Assembly: GCF_026151205.1 (NCBI RefSeq)
Contig: NC_087072.1
Location: 1,190,375-1,254,374 of the forward strand
DNA length: 64,000 bases
Direction of reading: 5' to 3'
Source of the DNA: Bolinopsis microptera
Lineage: Eukaryota; Ctenophora; Tentaculata; Lobata; Bolinopsidae
Positions 43,961 to 56,994 of the stretch are shown piece by piece; the stretch's first letter is position 1, and every line of letters begins with the position of its first letter. The notes under the pieces were generated by a model, which was not told the origin of the DNA, ran no database searches, and saw nothing but the letters and a program-made list of their open reading frames with translations. The position numbers were made by a program, and so were the translations under genes.

Positions 43961-45363
43961 GGGTGTCAGAATTATTTGGCGGTTTGAAATTTTATGTGTA
44001 TTTTTATGATGAAATCAATAATTTTCGACGGTTCATAACTTGGACTTCTGATATCGGAATACAAAATACAAAAATTAGTTCTTTAGACAATCGTCTGAAC
44101 TTGTTCTTAATTCAGAAATTTAGTGTTGATGATAACCTCAAAACCCATAATTTAGCTGTTATTTTAAAAGGGTATCGATTCCATACAAGGTTAGATTTTA
44201 CGAAGGAAGTAAGGGATTTATGGTGTAATTTATTATTGGTGAAATTTTCTAAAATTATTCTTTAGACTAAGTGTACAGCTCTTCAGGCTATAGTGCGGAA
44301 ACATAAGGAAAACTATAGATTTTACAAAAGCTCTCATTTCTCCACAACTGATAAAATAAAATTAAGTCGTAGGCGGACTCATTCTGGAAGCATCCGAAAC
44401 TTGAGTCCAATAATCAAAATTTTCCTCTTTCGCCGTGATTATCAACGGAAATTTAACTTCTTTCGGACTGTCGTTTTAGACTGCACTGAATTTTAAAGGG
44501 TTTATATCTCTCCGAATGATCAAGCTTCCAATGAAACTTAACGGGTGATACTCGAAAATATCTTCCCATATATTAGTTGGACCTCCGACGAGTCCAACTC
44601 GGCGCGGCGTCCTGGTAGGTTTTGAACCCTACAACCAAACCACCATACAGATCGGCGTCGACAGCCTTAGATGCGCGCAGGAATTTTTTCCATTCACCCT
44701 TTTGAAAAAGCAATAGTGAAAAGGTCACAAATGGTTCGTTTTTGCAGAAAAACGTGGGATTATGGAGGATTGCAGTAAGTGGGTCAAATATATGTCGTGT
44801 TCCATCTGTATGTTACCAATAGCAACGCAAAATTTGCGCGGCGCGAGTGATTGCTGCGGAGATGTGATGTACTGTATAGATAGCCTGTGTTAACTATGAA
44901 TTATCATGTTTACGATGTAATGTAAATATTAGGTTATAAGCCCAATTTGTACGTGCACGCGTAGTGTATTGATGTGTACACAAGTTTATTTACCTTTGCT
45001 AACCAATTTCTTGAATTACAGATGCAAGTTAAGTATCTACGGCAATTGAACTGAATTTCAATGTTTTCCTGGTATTTGATGCATAAGTTATCAATATTAT
45101 TATCATGAAGATTGAAGAGAGCTGATTGAGTTATACTTAAATTTATAGTAAAATGTGGAATGAAATCTAGCGTTCGCCAAAACGAACAACGGGCTCAATT
45201 CTTGTTCAAGTTCTGCACGCCTAATACTCTAATATAATCATTAAAAAGAACGATTAATACATATTGCACGCCAAACACCACTCTGGCCGGATACATAAAA
45301 AAAAAAACAATTACAATTACATTGATAATGCGGTAGGGAAAAATATGATCGTGAGTTTGGATA
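43961..45363. other. AT-rich region, no gene recognised
   Basis: Moderate frames at 43,963-44,265 and 44,293-44,496 lack recognisable motifs. Around 44,575-44,690 a B-box-like GGTTCAAAACC (minus strand) suggests a degraded SINE, but no A box was found. Confidence 0.4.
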
Positions 45364-45580
45364 ACCGGCCATGTAGCGCAGTTGGTTTAGTCCACTTAGC
45401 AATCGTAGGAGGTTGCGGTTCAAATCCCACTGCCTGCCTGGACGGGGTGAGTGTCCGTTGACAATCAGCTAAGGATCGTGAGTTGGTCTATGCAGCCCCA
45501 TTCTACCTCAGCCGAATACACGAGAAATCGGTGTGAGGTTAAATGAGGAGCTGCCATTGCAGCAAGTATCGGGCGAAGAA
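45364..45580 (+). mobile_element. tRNA-derived SINE (head region)
   Basis: A perfect Pol III A box TAGCGCAGTTGG (45,374-45,385) and B box GGTTCAAATCC (45,417-45,427) lie 43 bp apart, as in tRNA genes. The flanking arms do not form a clean cloverleaf and no anticodon arm is convincing, so this is a SINE head and not a tRNA gene. A tail of unrelated sequence follows and probably joins the dispersed repeat at 45,580. Confidence 0.65.
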
Positions 45581-45710
45581 AGTATGGTAACACACTACCT
45601 TAACCGTCACTGGCTAAAAACAAAACCTTCGGCCCCCCCTTCCTTTAATTGGCTGGTTGCACTTGATAACAATATGGCTGTTGGAATACTCCGAAGTAAA
45701 AATAAGTGTC
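45580..45710 (+). repeat. Dispersed repeat, copy 2
   Basis: Matches the reverse complement of 11,395-11,530 (CACACTACCTTAACCGTCAC, then CCTTCGG and AATTGGCTGGTT). Its position right after the SINE head suggests that it is the SINE body or tail. Confidence 0.55.
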
Positions 45711-45825
45711 TAGATAAAAAACGTTATGATAGTGGGGAGGGTCATGTCAGTTTTCATTTTGAACTGATCCGTTTCAAGGTCCTGTAATATGGGCCAGGCT
45801 CGGTCTAGACTCTAGAATTATCGAG

Positions 45826-48800
45826 CTAGACCGTCCGTGCGTGGTGTAAGAGCCCCATCCTGCACGAGGTGACCCCTTCTAGACCGGCATGTCATGATGA
45901 GAATAAGAATCCGACTGTCTGGGTCAACTAAACCGGCCGGATCTAGAGGAGCACATACCTCGAAAAACAAGCCGTTTTATGAAGACCTGCACCCGTTGAT
46001 TGTACCTACTGATGAGGTATAGGATTATAGAGTCACATCCAGGACTGCGTGCGCCGTCCATTGAACAATGTCTAGCCATTATACAAAAACCCCCCTAATT
46101 ATATGATGACACACGATAACAGCACTAGTGTTCAAGCCCCTAACTACTCCAGTGGCAGCTGCCTCCCTGTAGACGGGCCCTCCCTAAAACCCCGGGAGGG
46201 GTGGGTCCTGATAGATGCAGGCAACCCTGTTACTACCCTTTTAGTTCGTAGGAAAACCCCTTTTTCAGGTTTAGCCCTTCAACTGTAGGACCTCTCAACC
46301 CTGTATCACGTAAACAGGAGTTAAGCTCACTCAGCCTTCATGCATCATAATGATGTTATCTCCTTGCAAGAGCATCGACAACACCACAAAGATCCCTAAT
46401 ATTGAAAACATCTTAACCATATCAGCTCATCACTGCATTCTGCTACGAGAATTCATTAATGCGACAGTTTGTGGTGATTGGGTTTTCATTTATCTCCTAG
46501 AATTCAAAATCTCTCCTATCTGTAGGAGAAAGTTTAATAGCGAATCATCTTGCTCCATGTAAACGGAAAAACCACCCTCACAGTCCTCTCCTGTTATGCT
46601 CTACTAACTGCAGTGATATTGACGATAAAACTGCATTCTACAACGCTCTTAACCAGTATCAACTCTAGGTGCCCTCCTCACAACCAAGCACAGTGTGCCG
46701 TTGAATTCAACGCGAAGCTCCGTAAATAGGCAACGTGTTTCACATACCATCAGTCAACCAACGAAACGGCGAACGACTACTGGATCAGGTATGACAACAC
46801 ATCTATAGTTGCTAACCGCTGTTTCCAGAAACCGCTAATAAAATTGACCTATGGAAGAACCCCAAAAGAGCAAAGCCATCAATGACTTTGTACTCTGCGT
46901 AAAAGTGGCAAACATTGTGAAGAACTGTCAAGCGAACAACATATCAAACTGTCGGTTCAATCACGTATTGTACCATGTATTTTGATCAAGCAGCTACAGA
47001 TCAACAAAACTCCAGCACGGGACCTCATAGTGAGCATTGACTGGACTCCACGGATCCACGATTCCATCATGACACACCAGTATGCAGTGGAAGTGAAAAA
47101 CAGGTACAGTGTACTCCTAGAGGAAGCCAGAGTCTCGAGTCCGACTACGACCTGCTCGTTTAAAAGCTGATACAAGCACAGCAACTTAAGGTGTTCCAAA
47201 AAAGATGAAGAGGAAACGGGAAAATCCTTACAACGATCCCTAACATTGCACACCATCTGCAAAATCCTAAAGGATGCGTCCTGAGTCCCAACAGGATTTT
47301 CCCCCCCTTTTTCGTCCAAGGAAAAGCTTGAAGACGCAAAAAAGCAACTTGACGCAGCCTAAAATGCTGCCTACTTCACAGCACATTCGAAACAGACGAC
47401 TGCTGGAGAAAACTAACCCTAGAGCACAGGCATCGCAGTTCCTGGCGCATCATCAGGCAACTAACATCTTCCGACACTGTGCCATACAGCAAAGTGCCAG
47501 GGGCACTACCGAAGAACGGCTCAACATCTGGTTTCGAAGCACTTCAATCCCTTCAAGGCACAGAACAGCCCCGCCGACCTTCCCGCCCTTCTTCAACCAG
47601 CGAGTCTCTGACACCCTGCCCCTCAGCTTCTCATCCTTCAGCATGTCAGAACTCTGACACGGTCTGAAGTCCGCAAATCCTCCTAGCACCCCGGTCCTGG
47701 ATAGCATCCCTCCACTCAGTCAGGAAAGCTACCCCAGCTACGTGAAAACCTCCTCGGATCTGTGAACAAAGCAACACATGGATGGTGTGATCCCTCAAGC
47801 CTGGAAAACGTCCTCAATCATTCCTATCCCCAAAAAGTGTGAACTTACAATCCAGTAAACACCGTTGCATTTCACTGGCACCGGTTGCAGCGAAAGTTTA
47901 TTAACAAGCTCATCCTCAACCGGATCTACCCATTCATTGATCCCCTCTTGCGCAAACCAAAATGGTTTCCGTAAGAGGAAGATCCACACTCCCACAGGTC
48001 CTTGCCCTACGTCCGTATTCTCGAGGAATGCAAGATCGGAAATCGCTCAGCCCGCAATTGTGTTGTCGAATTTTTCGAAAGCGTTCGACAGCATTAAACC
48101 GGGATTGCCTTTTCCACATCCTCATCCCTCTACTGGAATCCATTTCTGCTCCACTTGTAGATGCCTATCAGCTTACATTATGACTCATCGTTCGCTCGTG
48201 TCCAGACCACGACGCCTTACTGACTTTTTTTTAGGACACTTATTGTAGTTCTCCAAGGGGACCTCTAGCACCCATTCTCTTCATCATCGTCCTTGACTAT
48301 GTCCTCAGAAGCTGCATGGGTGAAGAATCGGTCTTACCACTCGTGCCTGGAAAAGTCCGAAAGAGTGCCTGCGGACAAAATCACAGACCTTGACTTTGCT
48401 GATGATATGGCCATAATGTCAGCCACCATAGAGCAAGTCCCCAACTCTGCTGACAGACCTTGAAAAATGCAGCCGAACAGTTTGGTCATGCTATGAATGC
48501 TTTCTAAGACCGAGTTCAGACCATCAACCATCCCTGACACTGTCGACTTACATTCCATCGCAGGCCGCCGATTAAACAGGTTTGATGACTTAATACCTCG
48601 GCTCATTTCATTGCGGACGAGTAGAAAGGAATTTCAACACAAGGAAAGGAATGGTCCTGGTCAGCCTATATTAAACTGCAAAAAATCTGGTCTCTTAGCA
48701 TTTCCGAACACTGAAAGTCAAGTTCTTTAGAGCCTTTGCGAACCAGTATGCTCTATGGATCAGAGACATGGACCATAAACAAGAGCTGAGAAGCGCCTCA

Positions 48801-49170
48801 ACGGATGCTACACCCGTCTTTAAATGAAGGCCAAGAACAATCACGTGGAAGAAACATCCAACCCTCAAGCAGATCCTATGCAACCTTCTCATCTATTGCT
48901 CATGTGGTTGCGTCGAGGCCGTTCCAATTTGCTGGGCATTGCATGAGACTTCTGACCAAGTTATCTCCACTATCCTCCCCTGGCTACTTGCCCAATCCGC
49001 CGTGGAAGCATGACCAACTCACCTACCTGGACGAAGTAGCTCGTGACACTGGGCCCAGTTAACGACCTTCGAACTTTATGTGCGATCGAGACTTGTTGAG
49101 GCAGACAGTGAATGGGATATCGATTGAGGATCGCCCAAAGTAAGTAAAGAAAGTATAGTGTTAGAGTTAC
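45826..49170 (+). pseudogene. Decayed RTE-like LINE related to LINE-B
   Basis: The leader TAGACCGTCCGTGCGTGGTG matches LINE-B near 14,255. QYAVEVKNRYSVLLEE (about 47,080-47,125) matches RYAVEVKNRYSALCEQ of LINE-B. GPLAPILFIIVLDYVLRSC (about 48,258-48,315) and DLDFADDMAIMSATIEQ (48,386-48,436) are RT motifs B/C with the catalytic ADD. The C-terminus (LRTLCAIETC region, about 49,065-49,130) matches the LINE tail. Many frameshifts and stops make it inactive. It is clearly older than LINE-B. Confidence 0.8.
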
Positions 49171-49433
49171 CGCGGCGAAATTCTTTCGCCCGTGGAAACA
49201 GTAACAGTTTAAATTAAGGCCGAGCGACAAGTAGGAGCGCTCACTAGCAGCACAGTTGGAGACATACGGACGTATTAGACTAAAAACAGTGTTTTATACA
49301 AAATCAGTGTTATCGATTTTACTCGATGGAAAACGTCCGCGGTAAATATTAAATTTTCAGATGAGCGGGAGTTAAAACCAAAGCCAGGCACAACTTTAAC
49401 TCTTTAAGAACTCTGGCCCAGGTTGTGTCCGGG
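49171..49433. other. Non-coding spacer
   Basis: No gene or repeat was recognised. Confidence 0.4.
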
Positions 49434-50090
49434 CATTGGGAAGGGACAAATCTTAATATGCTAAACTAATGGTAAGCATGCCCATTAAAATAGGATAAAA
49501 CATATGCTCATCCAGTTGGTGATTTCTTTGTTTAAAAAGTTGACCGTTAGAGCTGATTTGCATTGCCAACTTGGATATTTTTCCGAAATTGGTTGGTTTT
49601 TTGGGCTAGGCCATTGGTACTGGGATAGCAAAGACAAAAGAGGGACAAATCTATTATGCTAATACAAATGGTAACACCCATTATAATATGATAAACTATG
49701 CTCATCCACATAGATTCCTTAGCTAAATCGTTAACCGTTTAGAAACTGATTTTACATTGCCAACTTGGAGATTTTCCGAAGTGGTTGGTTTCGGTAGCTG
49801 AGGCATAGGTTTTTACATTGATCATACGTTGTATGACCCGCCGCGCACGAGTGCGCGTTAACCCCCTGTTTTTGAGCGCCGCTCCCCCTGTATCGTAGAA
49901 ACTCTACATGATATATAGTGAAACGACAATAGGGGTCACGACGTGATACACGGCATTGGGAGAGCAGAGAGGGACAATCTTAATATGCTAAACTAATACA
50001 TAAACATATATGTAGTAAGTCACCCATTATATAGGATAAACTATGGCTATTGGCTATAATGCTCATCCACATAATGGACATCCTTGTTGC
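49434..50090 (+). repeat. About 198-bp repeat, three diverged copies
   Basis: Copies begin near 49,434, 49,630 and 49,955, each with GCATTGGGA-like or TGGGATAGCA leads, then GGGACAAATCT...ATATGCTAA...ATGGTAA...CCCATTA and TATGCTCATCCA. The first two are adjacent. The third is separated by about 140 bp and truncated. Confidence 0.75.
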
Positions 50091-50849
50091 TACCGGACGG
50101 TTAACTTTAAGAGGCATACACATTACACAATACAGCCAAAACAGTAGTTAGTCCGGTCGACCAAATGCCTATAGGCATTCAGTGACCTTCTTGCGCACCG
50201 TTTTCACACAAAAAAATATTTTTGAGAATACTTATTTTTGTAACGAGCATTTCCTTGGTAAGTCTAAAAGTAACAATTTACGAAAAATATAATTTTTTAG
50301 TTTAGACGCTGTAAGTTAATCATTTCTTGCGGTATCGGGTTTAAAATTTTTGCTCGCCGTTATTAACATCTTTTTCAAGGGTGGGAAAATCTTGATATCG
50401 TATCTAAAAGGCTGTTTGGTGTGTTATGCATTTTTAAAGTCTAAAAGCTGACATTGTCCTTTTCAGGCCGGCTCAAGCATATTTTTAACAAAAAAGTCAG
50501 TCAGGGAAGATCGATTATATAATGCCTGGACATCATATGTTCTCTGAATTCTGGCCGCAGTTTTTGATGCCCTCAAAAATGTATTATCTCATTTATTTTC
50601 AGATAATATTGGACCTCAAAGCCAAACAACAATTTAGGCAAATTTTGTTTTTAATATTTACTGATTTTTCTTAAAATTTTCGTAAAGAATGTGCAAGTGA
50701 CTTTTTGAAGTGTGGCAAAATAACCGCAACTAGCACATTATGTAAATTATGAACAACAAAACACCTAAAATGCTTGCCCTTTGAAGTTATGGGAGAAAAA
50801 TTTGATTTTTTAAGCTTTTTTGGCTTAGCAGATAATTCTCCCAACGCTA
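50091..50849. other. AT-rich stretch without recognised gene
   Basis: Nothing is assignable. A small palindrome (AAATGCCTATAGGCATT) lies at about 50,163. Confidence 0.45.
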
Positions 50850-51084
50850 GGTGTTTGTCACCTTTGTGTGTAGCATCGAATGACAAAGCCCATACAAAAA
50901 ATAAAAGATGCAAGCGGTACGAGACATGCAAGCAACATGATAGCCAAAACTCAAAAGCATCGGCTCTAGATAAAGCTGAGATTATGATAGGGATCAACCC
51001 ATTCATCTCAAGAAAAGACCATACAAACGCCAGGAAGTTACAAATATTGGGAAACGTTCAGGAGCAAGATACTGGGTGATTCGA

Positions 51085-51085
<1 letters not shown>
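50850..51085 (+). repeat. Diverged 240-bp repeat, copy 2, with open frame
   Basis: Second copy of 43,690-43,960. Here the frame is open (50,774-51,079, 101 codons: CKRYETCKQHDSQNSKAS, MIGINPFISRKDHTN). I do not recognise the peptide. It could be a remnant of a transposable-element protein. Confidence 0.55.
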
Positions 51086-52787
<1,702 letters not shown>

Positions 52788-53717
52788 CTATTTTATTTGT
52801 GCAGGACAAGGAAGCAATGATGGGGTAGGGGTGATGGAGGGGCCAGGATGCTGCAAGGATTGGATGGAGCTAATGGACTCTTTAAGTTCATTAATGCCTG
52901 CAGTTACATGAGGTTCATTTGCACTGAGGGCTGTTAGTTGCTCAGAGATGTTCGCTAGAAGATTCTCAGATGACTTAGATGCATGTACTGGCTCTGGAGT
53001 TGGTCGTGATGTAAGGAGTTTGAGGTCATGCTGAAGTTCATTAATCTTGAGATTGAGTGCATCTAATGATTTGTCACAGGAGATGATATCAGTGTTGTGG
53101 CCTTTGAGGGAGTTCTCATGGAGCAGTAGGTGCTGAAGACGTGTGTCAAACTGAGAGAGTGTCTCGATGTGGTTACTGAACTGTTCAAAATTGATTTTGT
53201 CAAGTTGAGCACAACATTTTGACATATCTTGGAGTTTAGATTGTGCCAAGCTTGATTCGCACTCTATATTCGTCTGTTGAAGGGAAAGAGTGTTACGACA
53301 GATGTGACAGACATCCACAACCGTAGAAACTGTGGGGATTGGTGAGACATAACAGAAAGGACAAAGGTATTCTGTCAGTTTGTTGATTGCCTTCTCTTCC
53401 AGACCCTTCAACCCCACACACTCTAAATGCCACCATTGACTGCATTGACTACAGTCTAACTTCCAGGATCCAAGAGATTTATTACAGGGACAGGCGTCCT
53501 TGTTTCTATGTGAATTCTTAAGTTTGGGGAGTTGCTGAGTGGTGGAGGATTCAATGGGACATGGATCATCAGCAGGAAGGGATGCAGAGGCATCAGGTGT
53601 TCCAGCTACTGGTTTCGATTTTTTCTTGGATGGGAGGCTGTCCAAAGTGTTAGAATCTCTTCGTTTTGAAGGCAGTTTCAACTTCTTTGCAGCTGCAGCA
53701 GCAGTTGCACCAGACAT
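52788..53717 (-). CDS. PHD-finger ORF1 protein of a CR1-like LINE, 3' truncated
   Basis: The 309-residue protein has a basic N-terminus with KRR and KKKSK, then a C4HC3 PHD finger (C76, C78, C89, C92, H97, C100, C119, C122), a following CHIC (about 137-140), and a long hydrophilic, probably coiled-coil segment (about 150-300). PHD fingers in ORF1 are established for CR1-type LINEs, where they are thought to act in nucleic-acid or chromatin binding. The frame ends where the minisatellite begins, so the C-terminal part and ORF2 are lost. The AlkB LINE downstream has no PHD, so this is a different family. The 41-bp module lies 144 bp upstream of the start. Confidence 0.75.
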   Translation of the reverse strand: MSGATAAAAAKKLKLPSKRRDSNTLDSLPSKKKSKPVAGTPDASASLPADDPCPIESSTTQQLPKLKNSHRNKDACPCNKSLGSWKLDCSQCSQWWHLECVGLKGLEEKAINKLTEYLCPFCYVSPIPTVSTVVDVCHICRNTLSLQQTNIECESSLAQSKLQDMSKCCAQLDKINFEQFSNHIETLSQFDTRLQHLLLHENSLKGHNTDIISCDKSLDALNLKINELQHDLKLLTSRPTPEPVHASKSSENLLANISEQLTALSANEPHVTAGINELKESISSIQSLQHPGPSITPTPSLLPCPAQIK

Positions 53718-53860
53718 ATTTAGGTATCAGCGAATCTATCAGCAAATATATAAAGACAGCGCAGCTACAAAAGTTGACAGCTCAGCCAGCTTTCACAGCC
53801 AACAAAACAACGAAAACTTACGGCTCCCTTTGGAGGGCTCTAATACATTCTATCCCTGAA

Positions 53861-53901
53861 CTCAAATTATTTGTTATATAGCAGCGCTGAAAGTATTAAA
53901 A
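53861..53901 (-). promoter_or_regulatory. 41-bp shared module, copy upstream of the PHD ORF1
   Basis: On the minus strand: TTTTAATACTTTCAGCGCTG then CTATATAACAAATAATTTGAG-like sequence. It matches 8,876-8,916 at 37 of 41 bases. The position just upstream of the ORF1 leader suggests the transcription start region. The function is inferred. Confidence 0.45.
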
Positions 53902-53944
53902 GAAGGGGCCCTTCGCTTCTGTGTCCTGGCGATTCTCAGTTTGC

Positions 53945-55880
53945 TTATAAAAGTCTGTGTAGTCTGATGTAATATGTTTAACGCACAAATCTCCGGTTAC
54001 AGGCTTCAGCAATTGTTCACTAACCAATTAGACCTGAAATGAAAGAAATTGTATAATGGGAACCAGGTTACGATAAAAATGATCATCAAAATTACTTTTT
54101 TTAAGAAGGATACCTCACTATTCAAACATCATAGCAACAAACTTCACATATCAATTGTCGTTTGATGTTGTATTTAGTAAACCACCGGCTCTGCTTGTGC
54201 ACAACACAAGGGTATTTATTTTTAAATGCACTATCCAAGGATGCTTTATTACATACCTTATGCATTTAATCGTTGCAGTTGTTTCTATATGTGGCAGTCC
54301 TGAGCGTCAATCTTTTTCGTCTTTTGTCTGCTCATTTCTCATTTCAAATCGATGAGGCAGGACTAGAATTTAGCAATGTTCTGTGTGCTGTACCTAACTA
54401 TAGTGTGCGTGGCATTTATTATCTTGGTCTCCGTAAATGTGGAAACCATTGAATATGTCTACCAATGCTCCTCAGTCGACCACAAAGCATTTAAAATAGC
54501 GTTTAGTGTTTTGACCAGCTGTGTATTTAGATGAAGCAAGGTCAGGAACCCAGCATGGTGGAGGATAATGACAGTTATCGTGCAAAAAGATCTGTCACTT
54601 TACTTTTGTAGCTTTCAATTCTATCAGAATCGTAGTTTGTAAATTCACATACCTTTGATGAAGTAAATGTTAGACAGTGTTTTTATGAATATATCCCCGT
54701 GAAAAACTTACTTAACAACAGTAAGATAATAAACTTCTGAGAAATTCAATCATGAAGGGTCTTATTTCATCAAAAAATCTGAAGTTTGAAGGCCATTGAA
54801 AACAACGCTGATATAAATGAAAGCCAAATATATATGTAATCTTCAGCTCAACTGTCCATCATGTCTGTTAGATTATGATAGTTGCAGTTCAACTACAGTT
54901 AAAGCAGATAAAATTAAAACAATTATGCCCTTAAACTGTATGTCTTGAAAGAGCAGTTTCTTCTGGGCTTCTGGTTGTTAGAAGGCATCTCAGTTACCAG
55001 TACTTGTGATTCCGCGGTTATAGCTTGAACCATGTTTTGTGCATGCAACACTTAGATGAACCGTTGATTAGAAACATTGAAGAGATTTCAAAGCAATCTC
55101 TTGCAGTACTACCGTCTTCGTTCTTTAGACCAAAGTAGTTGAAAAGAATTATGTGGTGCCACAGGACTCTGCAGTAAATATCCACCATAAAGATCTTCAC
55201 AATCCAGTCAACACCAGTGATCCCGGGAATTAGCTCTCTTTTGGTTTTTTCTTCCTTTCCACTTGGTCACTGAGCTGAAGTTACTCTCATCACCACATGT
55301 CAGTTCAATCAGTAAAACTAAAATATTCTTGGAGAATGGAACTAACTGACAAAATTAAAATATCCAACCTCTAGCATTGTAGGTATGCTGAGGGAATTGG
55401 GCAGGGTATTTATCTTCGTCAAACAGTATATTCCAATCTCTTGCATGACTAGAGATGTCCTTCTTCATCATCATCATCTCCTTACCAAGCTTCTAGTACT
55501 GGGTAAGTTTAGACCTGAGCTTAAACCACAGCTCCCACAGTCCTCCTTGGGTGACGGGTGTGTTACTACTCTCTCTGTTGTCTGCCAATTGAATCGGAAA
55601 GGTCGAGGTGATTTCATGTTAGTCTTTAAATCTCTGTTGACAAAATGTGTAATACTCTAATCGTGAAATATCGTCAACTCACTACTAAAGCCCTTTGCAT
55701 TGGATCAACTCCAACAAAATAACTTCAGGTCAGCCTACAAAATGTTCGAGTATTCACAAAGTGAGTGAAAATGTCTCGTATAGCGCTCGATTTTTCCTAA
55801 CGATATTTTTAAACTTTCGGTAATGACGACCAAACGCATTGCGCGGCTTTTTATTTTTAAAATAATTATTTTTATCTAAC
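53945..55880 (+). repeat. Second palindrome, left arm
   Basis: Matches the reverse complement of 56,140-57,769 and, after the inserted LINE, of 63,741-64,000. Coordinate sums are about 112,012 for the inner part. The arms differ by scattered substitutions (for example Asp/His in one small frame), as expected of genuine repeat arms. Confidence 0.85.
55018..55266 (-). CDS. Unknown 82-codon open frame, left-arm copy
   Basis: Mirror of 56,746-56,994. Contains KIFMVDIYCRVLWHHIILF and NYFGLKNEDGSTARDCFEIS. The two copies differ by one residue near the end (K/N in GSSKCCMH). No family is recognised. It could be one exon of a transposase encoded in the arms. Confidence 0.3.
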   Translation of the reverse strand, partial: PSGKEEKTKRELIPGITGVDWIVKIFMVDIYCRVLWHHIILFNYFGLKNEDGSTARDCFEISSMFLINGSSKCCMHKTWFKL

Positions 55881-56139
55881 AAAATTGCTAATTATTATCC
55901 CGTATACATTTTACTATTTTAAAATATGATATGAATAAATATTATAGGTTATAATTGTATAATTTTAAATTACTTTGTAAAATAACAAAATTTGAACAAT
56001 TATGTATTTAAAATTTATAAAAAATTTTAAATACGGTAAATTGTTGTTCATTGATTTTCAAAAACTATTTTATGCATTGGAAATTTAATTTATAATATAC
56101 TGCAATCAGACATGTTTGGGGTTTTAGATTTTTTGTTAG
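55881..56139. other. AT-rich spacer of the second palindrome
   Basis: About 260 bp with little sequence in common between the two sides apart from a small central palindrome (AAAATTT...AAATTTT, about 56,010-56,028). No ORF. Confidence 0.7.
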
Positions 56140-56534
56140 CAAAGATTTATTTTAAAAATAAAAGCCGCGCGATGCGTTTGGTCGTCATTACCGAAAGTTA
56201 AAAAATATCGTTAGGAAAAATCGAGCGCTATACGAGACATTTTCATCCCACTTTGTGGATACTCAAACATTTTGTAGGCTGACCCGAAGTTATTTTGTTG
56301 GAGTTGATCCAATGCAAAGGGCTTTAGTAGTGAGTTGACGATATTTCACGATTAGAGTATTACACATTTTGTCAACAGAGATTTAAAGACTAACATGAAA
56401 TCACCTCGACCTTTCCGATTCAATTGGCAGACAACAGAGAGAGTAGTAACACACCCGTCACCCAAGGAGGACTGTGGGAGCTGTGGTTTAAGTTCAGGTC
56501 TAAACTTACCCAGTACTAGAAGCTTGGTAAGGAG

Positions 56535-56657
56535 ATGATGATGATGAAGAAGGACATCTCTAGTGATGCAAGAGATTGGAATATACTGTTTGACGAAGAT
56601 AAATACCCTGCCCAATTCCCTCAGCATACCTACAATGCTAGAGGTTGGATATTTTAA
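56535..56657 (+). CDS. Unknown 40-codon open frame in the palindrome arm
   Basis: Reads MMMMKKDISS then DARDWNILFDEDKYPAQF and ends GWIF. The composition is protein-like, and a mirror copy exists at about 55,355-55,477 with one Asp/His change. The GGTAAGG just upstream (56,526) resembles a splice donor. Family unknown, possibly an exon of a mobile-element gene. Confidence 0.25.
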   Translation: MMMMKKDISSDARDWNILFDEDKYPAQFPQHTYNARGWIF

Positions 56658-56745
56658 TTTTGTCAGTTAGTTCCATTCTCCAAGAATATTTTAGTTTTAC
56701 TGATTGAACTGACATGTGGTGATGAGAGTAACTTCAGCTCAGTGA

Positions 56746-56994
56746 CCAAGTGGAAAGGAAGAAAAAACCAAAAGAGAGCTAATTCCCGGGATCACTGGTG
56801 TTGACTGGATTGTGAAGATCTTTATGGTGGATATTTACTGCAGAGTCCTGTGGCACCACATAATTCTTTTCAACTACTTTGGTCTAAAGAACGAAGACGG
56901 TAGTACTGCAAGAGATTGCTTTGAAATCTCTTCAATGTTTCTAATCAACGGTTCATCTAACTGTTGCATGCACAAAACATGGTTCAAGCTATAA
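56746..56994 (+). CDS. Unknown 82-codon open frame, right-arm copy
   Basis: Open from the stop at 56,743 to the stop at 56,992: KTKRELIPGITGVDWIVKIF, then IYCRVLWHHIILFNYFGL and CMHKTWFKL. There is no convincing start codon before residue 27. Conserved in both arms but not recognised. Confidence 0.3.
   Translation, partial: PSGKEEKTKRELIPGITGVDWIVKIFMVDIYCRVLWHHIILFNYFGLKNEDGSTARDCFEISSMFLINGSSNCCMHKTWFKL

Noticed and set aside
44575-44690. Second tRNA-derived SINE on the minus strand
   Set aside because: Only a B-box-like GGTTCAAAACC is present. No A box lies at the right distance.
45364-45440. Functional tRNA gene
   Set aside because: A and B boxes are good, but the acceptor, anticodon and T arms do not pair properly. 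Called a SINE head instead.
55385-55660. 91-codon frame on the plus strand of the left palindrome arm (and minus of the right)
   Set aside because: It is antisense to the more protein-like frame DARDWNILFDEDKYPAQF and lacks any family resemblance. Conservation is explained by the repeat.
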